Assembly: GCA_002409445.1 (NCBI GenBank)
Contig: DHNJ01000278.1
Location: forward strand, 1 to 5,814
Reading direction: 5' to 3'
Source: Armatimonadetes bacterium UBA5419
GTDB lineage: Bacteria > Armatimonadota > UBA10988
DNA length: 5,814 nucleotides
The notes below the pieces were generated by a model. That model did not search any database. It was not told where the DNA came from and was given only the letters and a program-made list of their open reading frames with translations. Position numbers and translations under genes: made by a program. Shown one piece after another: positions 1 through 4,380 of the stretch (position 1 is the first letter of the stretch; each line of letters starts with the position of its first letter).

Positions 1-51
1 AGCCCACGCCACATGGGGGTGGGCCTGGGCGCCGGCGCTCCGCCGCGGCCA

Positions 52-80
52 GCAACAGGCGGTACGGCAGCGGGTACAAT
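52..80 (+). promoter_or_regulatory. Candidate promoter of the rhomboid-like gene
   Basis: TACAAT at 75–80 matches five of six bases of the sigma-70 type -10 consensus. Seventeen bases upstream, GCAACA at 52–57 matches only the last three bases of TTGACA, so the -35 element is weak. Transcription would start near base 87, almost on the ribosome binding site, giving a very short leader. The same GGTACAAT string occurs upstream of dapA at 3377–3384, which supports a shared signal, but chance is possible. Confidence 0.3.
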
Positions 81-86
81 AGCCCC

Positions 87-91
87 AGGAG
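87..91 (+). promoter_or_regulatory. Ribosome binding site for the gene at 98
   Basis: AGGAG lies six bases before the ATG at 98. This is a near-ideal Shine–Dalgarno match and spacing, and it fixes the start of the rhomboid-like gene. Confidence 0.7.
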
Positions 92-97
92 CCGCTG

Positions 98-772
98 ATG
101 GCCCAGGCCGTGCCGCAGATTAGCTTCGGTCCCCGCTTCCATCCCAGCACCGCGCCGGTCACCTTCTGGCTCGTCGTCGCCTCGGTCGTCGGTTGGGTGC
201 TCGGGGTGTTCAGCCCCGCCGTCCCCGCCCTCCTCGCGCTGGACACGCAGACCTGGCTCGAGCGCCCGTGGACGCTGGTCACCTACCCGCTCGTCTCCGT
301 CGGCGCGCCGCTTGGGCCGCTGCTGCTCTGTTGGGTCACTTGGTGGGTCGGCGCCGAAGTTGAGCGTTGGTGGGGGAGCCGGGTGCAGGCGGGGTTCCTG
401 CTGACCGTCATCGTCGCCACCGGCCTGCTGCTCTGGGGCGCGGGCCATCTGCTTGGCGCCACCGTGGGCGACGCCACGCTGGCCACGCCGTTTGTCGCGC
501 TGCTGGTGATCTACGCCCTGCGCAACCCGCGGCGGACCGTGCTGTTGCTCGTCCTGCCCCTGCCTGTCGCCGCGCTGGCCGCGCTGGCCGCGGTCAACCA
601 GTGGTACCGGTTCGGCCCGTGGGCGGGCTTGGCCGGCCTGCTGGGCGGGGTCGGGCTGCCCGTGGCCTACTACTACTGGGGCCACCACTTCCACCGCCTG
701 CTCGCCCGCAGGCCGGGCCGGCGCGCCGGGCGCCGCCGCGCCGGGCATCTCCGCGACGCCGACACCCTCTAG
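98..772 (+). CDS. Rhomboid-like membrane protein without catalytic dyad
   Basis: The 224-residue product is an integral membrane protein with about six hydrophobic segments (near residues 20–38, 72–84, 98–116, 128–141, 147–163 and 176–193) and a highly basic tail (residues 200–216, rich in Arg). The stretch PWTLVTYPL (57–65) followed by VGAEVERWWGS (84–94) resembles the rhomboid-family segment between the first two helices, where 'PW' and 'E..WG' are typical. A working rhomboid protease has a GxSG serine in helix 4 and a histidine in helix 6. Here the corresponding regions read GDATLATPF (124–132) and LAGLLGG (178–184), with neither residue. I therefore infer a non-proteolytic rhomboid-like protein, possibly a membrane chaperone or scaffold; no substrate can be named. 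It starts at an ATG with AGGAG six bases upstream and ends 13 bases before the DUF4855 gene, so the two are probably co-transcribed. The family call could be wrong; another small polytopic membrane protein is the alternative. Confidence 0.75.
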   Translation: MAQAVPQISFGPRFHPSTAPVTFWLVVASVVGWVLGVFSPAVPALLALDTQTWLERPWTLVTYPLVSVGAPLGPLLLCWVTWWVGAEVERWWGSRVQAGFLLTVIVATGLLLWGAGHLLGATVGDATLATPFVALLVIYALRNPRRTVLLLVLPLPVAALAALAAVNQWYRFGPWAGLAGLLGGVGLPVAYYYWGHHFHRLLARRPGRRAGRRRAGHLRDADTL

Positions 773-775
773 CCC

Positions 776-780
776 GGGAG
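776..780 (+). promoter_or_regulatory. Ribosome binding site for the gene at 786
   Basis: GGGAG lies five bases before the ATG at 786 and inside the 13-base gap after the TAG at 770–772. It supports this ATG as the start and argues for a shared transcript with the upstream gene. Confidence 0.6.
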
Positions 781-785
781 CCGAC

Positions 786-3146
786 ATGCCCTTCGCCTCG
801 CTCGTCCTGCTCGGCATGACCCTCGCCCAGCCGACCTACCCCACCCCCGCCGAGGCCGGCTTCCACCACTGCGCGCTGATCTACGGCCGCGAGACCCGCG
901 ACGCCGACGATCTCGCGCTGTACGCAACCTACCAGGTCGACGGCCAGCCGCGGGCCTGGCTGTTCGACTCGTACCTCTTCCTCATCTTCACCACCCCCAG
1001 CGGCCGGCGCACCGAGAACGGGCCGACCGACATGGCCGACTGGCAGTACCACCTCGACACCTGGTTCGCGCCGGGCCGCGACCTGCACGCCCTCGACGAG
1101 GCGATCGAGCGCGCCAGCGCGGTGCTCGGCCCGCCGCCGGCCAAGCGCCAGATCATGCTGGCCATCCCCTGGCCCGACCCCGCGGTCACCGATTTCGGCG
1201 ATGTCGACGGTGACGGCCGCTCCGAGGACCTGAGCCAGAGCGCCGACGTCGACCGCGTTTTCGACTGGTACCTGACCCAGATGACCCAGCGCTTCGCCGC
1301 CGCCGGCTTCCGCCACCTCGAGCTCTGGGGCGGCTACTGGATGAACGAGGGCGTGCGGCCGATCGACCAGCGCAACTGCCGCGCGGCGGGCGAATGGCTC
1401 CACGCCAACGACCTGCGCTTCCTCTGGATCCCGTGGTACCGCGCGCCGGGCTACGACGAATGGGCCGACCTCGGCTTCGACCTGGCCCTGCTCCAGCCCA
1501 ACTACGCCTTCTGGGAGCAGCACCACGGCGGCCGCCGGCGCAACCGCATCCAACTAGCCGCCGAGCTGGCCCAGGCGGCCGGCATGGGCATCGAGATCGA
1601 GATGTCCGGCGCCCCACGCCAGCGCCCCGCCGACCTGCTCTGGCGCCACTACCTGCGCGACGGCGCCCCCGACCGCGGCGGCTACCAGGCTGGCGCCACC
1701 GCCTACTACCTCTCCACGGCCAACGTCGAGCTGCTCGCCCGCTCGGCCGACCCCGAGCTGCGCAGCCTGTATGACGACCTGGCGACCTATGTCGCCGGCG
1801 GCGTGATCGCCGAGCCCGAGCGCGAGCTGACCTGGACCGACGCGGCCGGCACGCCGCTGCCGCTCGACCGCAGCGGCTGGGGCGCGCCGATGGACCTGGC
1901 CAGCGCCGAGACCCGCTTCCCCGCGACGCTGACCGTCGCCGACCTGACCGTCTACCTCGAGGAGCCGGCCGGCACGCAGCCCTGGCGCGGGCAGGCGCGG
2001 GTCGAGTGGCTGCTGCCGGGCGAGACCGAGTGGCAGCCGGGCAGCTGGGCCCTGCGCGGCACGGCCAGCGCCGCCGACCTGCACCACCAAGTGCTCGTCC
2101 TGCCCGTCGGCCGCGCGATCGACGGCCTGCGCGTCAGCTTCGAGGGCGTCGACGGCGCGCTGCCGCGGGTCACCGGCCTGGCCCCGCTCGAACGCGGCCC
2201 GCTGCCCGCGCTGGACAACCTCGCCCTCGGCCAGCCCTACACCGTCGACCCGCCCGAAGAGGCGACCTACCCCGACCGCGGCGGGCAGCTGAACGACGGG
2301 CTGATCTCCGAGCGCGGCTACAGCGACGGGCAGGCGGTCGGTTGGCACCGCGGGCAGATCGCGGTGACCTTCGACCTGGGCGCCGCGCAGCCGGTCGACG
2401 AGGTCCGCGCGCACCTGCAGGGCGGCGGACAGGCGGCGATCATCTGGCCCGACGACTCGCTGGCCCTGCTCGGCGCCGACGAGCCGCCCAGCCCGGTCAC
2501 CGCGGCGCTCGCCGACCGCGGCGTGCCCGGCGCCTGGGCCCTGCCCCAGCGCGTCGTCGTGACCCACAACCTCGCCCCCGACGCCCAGCTGGGCTACCTC
2601 GCCTACCGCCCCGCGGCGACCACGCCGGCGCGCTGGGTCACGCTGGTCTTCCGCACCACCGCTTGGCTCATGCTCTCCGAGGTCGAGATCCTCTCGGGCG
2701 GCGTGAACATCGCGCCCACCGCCAGCTACGTCATCGCCCCCGGCCCCAGCCCGAACCCCGACACCCGCTATGCCGACGACGGCCAGCGGCTGACCTCCGG
2801 CGTCATCGCCACCGCCTACGGGCGGCAGACAACCGGCTGGCAGGGCCAGGCCCCGCGCGAGATCACCGTCGACCTGGGCCGCGCGCGGCCGGTCAGCGAG
2901 GTCACGCTCTGGTCGCTGTCGGGCCGCGAGGCGGGCATCACCGGCCTGGCCCGTGTCGAGATCGAGCTATCGACCGACCGCGTCAACTGGCAGCCGGCCG
3001 GCGTTGCGCTGGCGGGCACCGCGCCGGAGAACCTGGCCGGCGCCGAGCCGTACACGCTACCGCTCGCCGCCACCGCCCGCTACGTCCGCGCGCGGGTCAC
3101 CGCCGGCAACGGCTGGGCCATGGTCTCGCAGATCGAGGTGCGCTGA
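786..3146 (+). CDS. DUF4855 protein with C-terminal discoidin-like domains
   Basis: The product has 786 residues. Residues 2–15 form a short hydrophobic start ending in LAQ, which may be a weak signal peptide, although the usual positive charges are missing. Residues 25–340 resemble DUF4855, a family of unknown function: a Tyr/Trp-rich core, the segment FGDVDGDGRSEDLS (137–150), HLELWGGYWMNE (177–188) and GIEIEMSG (268–275). The alternating strand–helix pattern suggests a TIM-barrel fold, and Glu179, Glu188, Glu270 and Glu272 are candidate catalytic or binding residues; this is inference. The Asp-rich DVDGDG (139–144) looks like a partial calcium loop but lacks the acidic twelfth position. 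Residues 375–470 look like a beta-sandwich, followed by two related galactose-binding (F5/8 type C) modules at about 475–637 and 639–786. The architecture suggests an exported carbohydrate-active or glycan-binding protein. No transmembrane anchor, sortase signal or dockerin is visible. The long antisense frames over this gene are GC artefacts. Confidence 0.8.
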   Translation: MPFASLVLLGMTLAQPTYPTPAEAGFHHCALIYGRETRDADDLALYATYQVDGQPRAWLFDSYLFLIFTTPSGRRTENGPTDMADWQYHLDTWFAPGRDLHALDEAIERASAVLGPPPAKRQIMLAIPWPDPAVTDFGDVDGDGRSEDLSQSADVDRVFDWYLTQMTQRFAAAGFRHLELWGGYWMNEGVRPIDQRNCRAAGEWLHANDLRFLWIPWYRAPGYDEWADLGFDLALLQPNYAFWEQHHGGRRRNRIQLAAELAQAAGMGIEIEMSGAPRQRPADLLWRHYLRDGAPDRGGYQAGATAYYLSTANVELLARSADPELRSLYDDLATYVAGGVIAEPERELTWTDAAGTPLPLDRSGWGAPMDLASAETRFPATLTVADLTVYLEEPAGTQPWRGQARVEWLLPGETEWQPGSWALRGTASAADLHHQVLVLPVGRAIDGLRVSFEGVDGALPRVTGLAPLERGPLPALDNLALGQPYTVDPPEEATYPDRGGQLNDGLISERGYSDGQAVGWHRGQIAVTFDLGAAQPVDEVRAHLQGGGQAAIIWPDDSLALLGADEPPSPVTAALADRGVPGAWALPQRVVVTHNLAPDAQLGYLAYRPAATTPARWVTLVFRTTAWLMLSEVEILSGGVNIAPTASYVIAPGPSPNPDTRYADDGQRLTSGVIATAYGRQTTGWQGQAPREITVDLGRARPVSEVTLWSLSGREAGITGLARVEIELSTDRVNWQPAGVALAGTAPENLAGAEPYTLPLAATARYVRARVTAGNGWAMVSQIEVR

Positions 3147-3161
3147 GGCAGCGCCCGCATA

Positions 3162-3186
3162 TGTACCGCCGCCGCTCCGGCGGCAG
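3162..3186 (+). repeat. Left arm of 25-bp perfect inverted repeat
   Basis: The arm begins TGTACCGCCGCC and ends GGCGGCAG; it is the exact reverse complement of 3358–3382. It lies 15 bases after the stop codon of the DUF4855 gene. It also contains its own hairpin at 3168–3184 (GCCGCCG, loop CTC, CGGCGGC), so in single-stranded form it can fold alone or pair with the distant right arm. Confidence 0.9.
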
Positions 3187-3190
3187 TTGT
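3168..3190 (+). terminator. Possible terminator after the DUF4855 gene
   Basis: A perfect 7-bp all-G/C stem (3168–3174 with 3178–3184, loop CTC) is followed by AGTTGT. This sits 21 bases after the stop codon, where a terminator is expected. The T-tract is poor, so intrinsic termination would be inefficient; the hairpin may act only as a 3' end stabiliser or simply be part of the repeat arm. A smaller 5-bp stem (GCGCT 3140–3144 with AGCGC 3150–3154) spans the stop codon itself. Confidence 0.3.
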
Positions 3191-3282
3191 TCGGAGCACC
3201 TAGCACCCGTGCCGTCGAGGCGCCGGCGGTCCCTCATGGGTGTGCCGCTCAAGCTAGCCAAGATCGAGTTCGCACGTTCGCT

Positions 3283-3300
3283 GCGGACAAGAGTGTCCGC
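3283..3300. repeat. Perfect 7-bp hairpin inside the element
   Basis: GCGGACAAGAGTGTCCGC forms a 7-bp stem (GCGGACA/TGTCCGC) around the loop AGAG; the pairs 3282·3301 (G·U) and 3281–3302 can extend it. I recall closely similar GCGGACA...TGTCCGC palindromes as dispersed repeats in other bacterial genomes, often mistranslated as 'ADKSVR' or 'RTLLSA' strings, and both strings appear here in translation. That is memory, not a search. Confidence 0.6.
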
Positions 3301-3331
3301 GGTCCCAGTTGGGCCGCGGCCGACTGGGGCC
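3301..3331. repeat. Long 12-bp hairpin inside the element
   Basis: Bases 3301–3312 pair with 3320–3331 without interruption: twelve pairs, two of them G·U on the + strand RNA, closed by the 7-base loop GCCGCGG. The stem starts directly where the preceding hairpin ends, so the two would stack end to end. No T-run follows, which argues against a simple intrinsic terminator. Confidence 0.6.
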
Positions 3332-3357
3332 GGGTTAGGCGGAGGTGTGCCGCCACG

Positions 3358-3382
3358 CTGCCGCCGGAGCGGCGGCGGTACA
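3358..3382 (-). repeat. Right arm of 25-bp perfect inverted repeat
   Basis: This is the exact reverse complement of 3162–3186 and carries the mirror hairpin at 3360–3376 (GCCGCCG, loop GAG, CGGCGGC). Its outermost bases TACA form the first four bases of a TACAAT box completed by the flanking AT at 3383–3384. Confidence 0.9.
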
Positions 3383-3384
3383 AT
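3379..3384 (+). promoter_or_regulatory. Possible -10 box at the right end of the repeat
   Basis: TACAAT is preceded by CGG and matches the GGTACAAT upstream of the gene at 98. A start near 3391 would give dapA a leader of about 70 bases. No -35 match is seen 16–18 bases upstream (the sequence there is around CGCTGC), and no extended -10 TG is present, so this is weak on its own. Confidence 0.25.
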
Positions 3385-3411
3385 CTGGCGGCCGACGCCC
3401 CCGCCAACCCC

Positions 3412-3446
3412 GATCCTTTGACGCTAAGCGCGGCAGTGATAGGATC
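3412..3446. repeat. Small inverted repeat framing the promoter
   Basis: GATCCT (3412–3417) is the reverse complement of AGGATC (3441–3446), separated by 23 bases. A shorter palindrome, CGCTAAGCG (3422–3430), lies between them. Together they bracket the TTGACG/TAGGAT promoter candidate and could be an operator. At six base pairs chance is a real possibility. Confidence 0.25.
3418..3445 (+). promoter_or_regulatory. Candidate promoter of the dapA–rnj operon
   Basis: TTGACG (3418–3423) matches five of six bases of the -35 consensus. Sixteen bases later TAGGAT (3440–3445) matches four of six of the -10 consensus. This is the best promoter-like pair before dapA. Transcription would start near 3452, which leaves only about eight bases before the ATG at 3460 but 38 before the alternative ATG at 3490. 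Confidence 0.4.
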
Positions 3447-3452
3447 AGGGGG
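3447..3452 (+). promoter_or_regulatory. Ribosome binding site for dapA
   Basis: AGGGGG lies seven bases before the ATG at 3460 and is a fair purine-rich match to the 16S rRNA tail. It is the main reason for choosing this ATG over the one at 3490, which has only GGAG at 3474–3477, twelve bases away. Confidence 0.5.
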
Positions 3453-3459
3453 TGCCGGT

Positions 3460-4380
3460 ATGCCGGTGGCTTTGGAGTACGAGCAGACGATGTGGGGCCC
3501 CATGATGACCGCCATGGTCACGCCGTTCGACGACCGCGGCAACATCGATTTCCCCGGCGTCCGGCGGCTGGTTGACCACCTGATCGACACTGGTACCACC
3601 GGGCTGGTCTGCTGCGGCACGACCGGCGAGCTGCCGACCCTCGACCACGACGAGATGTTCGACCTGGTCAGCGCGACGGTCGACGCCGCCGCGGGCCGGG
3701 TGCCCGTCGTCTCGGGCGGTGGCAACAACGACACGCGCGACTCGCTGCGCATGACCCGCGAGATGACCGCGCGCGGCGTGGACGGCATCATGCTCGTCTG
3801 CCCCTACTACAACCGGCCCGGCCAGGACGGCCTCTACGCCCACTTCCGGACCGTCGCCGAGGCGACCGACAAGCCGGTCATGCTGTACAACATCGAGGCC
3901 CGTTCGGCCCGCAACATCGAGCCGGCGACCGTCGCGCGGCTGGCCGCGGACGTGCCGAACATCGTCGCGCTGAAGGAAGCCAGCGGCAAGATCGACCAGT
4001 TCGCGCGCATGGCGCAGGTCGTGCCCGCGGGCTTCAGCATCTACAGCGGCAACGACGGCGACACCCCGGCGGTCCTCGCCGCGGGCGGCGTCGGCGTGGT
4101 CAGCGTCGCCTCGCACGTCGCGGGGCGCGTGCTGCGCCAGATCATGGACGGCTTCCTCGCCGGCGACTACGCGGCGACCACGCCGGTCTACCTGCGTTTC
4201 ATGCGGCTCGTCGCCGCGCTCTTCCCCGCCAGCTCACCCAACCCCGCGCCGGTCAAGGCCGCGCTCGAGCTGATCGGTCTACCCTGCGGCGGCCTGCGGC
4301 TGCCCCTCACGCCTTCGGGCCCGGCCGAGCGCGACGCGCTGGCCGCCGCCCTGAGCGAACTGGAACTGATCCCCACGTAA
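3460..4380 (+). CDS. dapA: 4-hydroxy-tetrahydrodipicolinate synthase family (DapA)
   Basis: The 306-residue product is a single TIM barrel of the DHDPS/N-acetylneuraminate lyase family. DapA condenses pyruvate with aspartate semialdehyde in the cytoplasm, the first committed step to diaminopimelate and lysine. Using E. coli numbering as guide, the Schiff-base lysine is Lys172 (ALKEASG, 170–176), the proton-relay residues are Thr54 (GTTGE), Tyr117 (PYYNRP) and Tyr143, and the substrate-carboxylate Arg138 is Arg148. The loop after Tyr143 reads YNIEARSA where family members usually have YNxPxRTG. In the lysine-feedback site, His53 and Asn80 equivalents remain (His63, Asn90), but His56 is Met66, Ser48 is Leu58 and Glu84 is Asp94, so inhibition by lysine may be weak. 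An ATG at 3490 matches the E. coli start exactly and would give 296 residues. The open frame upstream of 3460 runs through the repeat and is not coding. The gene overlaps rnj by one base. A related aldolase of the same superfamily is the main alternative. Confidence 0.85.
   Translation: MPVALEYEQTMWGPMMTAMVTPFDDRGNIDFPGVRRLVDHLIDTGTTGLVCCGTTGELPTLDHDEMFDLVSATVDAAAGRVPVVSGGGNNDTRDSLRMTREMTARGVDGIMLVCPYYNRPGQDGLYAHFRTVAEATDKPVMLYNIEARSARNIEPATVARLAADVPNIVALKEASGKIDQFARMAQVVPAGFSIYSGNDGDTPAVLAAGGVGVVSVASHVAGRVLRQIMDGFLAGDYAATTPVYLRFMRLVAALFPASSPNPAPVKAALELIGLPCGGLRLPLTPSGPAERDALAAALSELELIPT

Larger units (their letters stand above)
1..97. other. Upstream region with no confirmed gene
   Basis: No complete gene fits here. 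Three readings are open and cannot be told apart. First, a + strand frame from base 2 runs to a TAG at 80–82 and could be the last 26 codons of an upstream gene. Second, another + frame ends with TGA at 96–98, overlapping the ATG at 98. Third, the minus strand is open and could start at a TTG (complement of 77–79), reading away from the next gene. GC-rich DNA keeps such frames open by chance. A hairpin occupies 2–24: GCCCAC (2–7) pairs with GTGGGC (19–24), extended by two more pairs past one G·G mismatch. No T-run follows it, so it is not a standard terminator. Confidence 0.35.
3162..3382. mobile_element. 221-bp inverted-repeat element, MITE-like (putative)
   Basis: A perfect 25-bp inverted repeat (3162–3186 and 3358–3382) encloses 171 bases with no convincing gene. 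If the outer bases are trimmed, the arms become 21 bp starting at CCGCCGCC (3166–3186 and 3358–3378), each flanked by TA. This is what insertion at a TA dinucleotide, as in IS630/mariner-type elements, would leave. The interior is full of stem-loops: one near 3226–3248 (GCGG with CCGC, plus CCC/GGG around the loop TCAT), a perfect one at 3283–3300 and a long one at 3301–3331. Size, perfect ends and lack of a transposase fit a non-autonomous mobile element. The alternative is a structured RNA or terminator region between two operons. One copy in one window cannot prove mobility. Confidence 0.5.

Noticed and set aside
718..750. Direct repeat GCGCCGGGC at 723–731 and 738–746
   Set aside because: It encodes the Arg/Ala/Gly-rich basic tail of the membrane protein and is explained by low-complexity coding sequence.
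922..1210. DVDGDG as a dockerin or EF-hand calcium site
   Set aside because: Located at 1200–1217, it has Asp at loop positions 1, 3 and 5 but Ser at position 12, with no second repeat. It looks like a DUF4855 family segment rather than a dockerin.
594..2567. Two long minus-strand frames (594–1553 and 1554–2567)
   Set aside because: Both are antisense to the rhomboid-like and DUF4855 genes and have low-complexity, Gly/Ala/Val/Arg-rich translations, so they are shadows.
3228..3260. T-box-like string GGGTGTGCCGC before dapA
   Set aside because: It only loosely resembles the T-box core (GGTGGNACCGCG), and I find neither a specifier stem nor a terminator/antiterminator pair in the correct order.
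2006..3421. A 471-codon + strand frame overlapping the DUF4855 gene and the repeat element
   Set aside because: The part within the DUF4855 gene is an Arg/Pro/Ala-rich shadow. The tail from the ATG at 3161 (about 86 codons) runs through the inverted repeats and hairpins, has no ribosome binding site and resembles repeat-derived spurious peptides.
2953..3459. N-terminal extension of the dapA frame upstream of 3460
   Set aside because: It would overlap the DUF4855 gene and read through the inverted-repeat element with an Arg/Pro/Ser-rich sequence. DapA homology begins only near residue 11 of the chosen protein.
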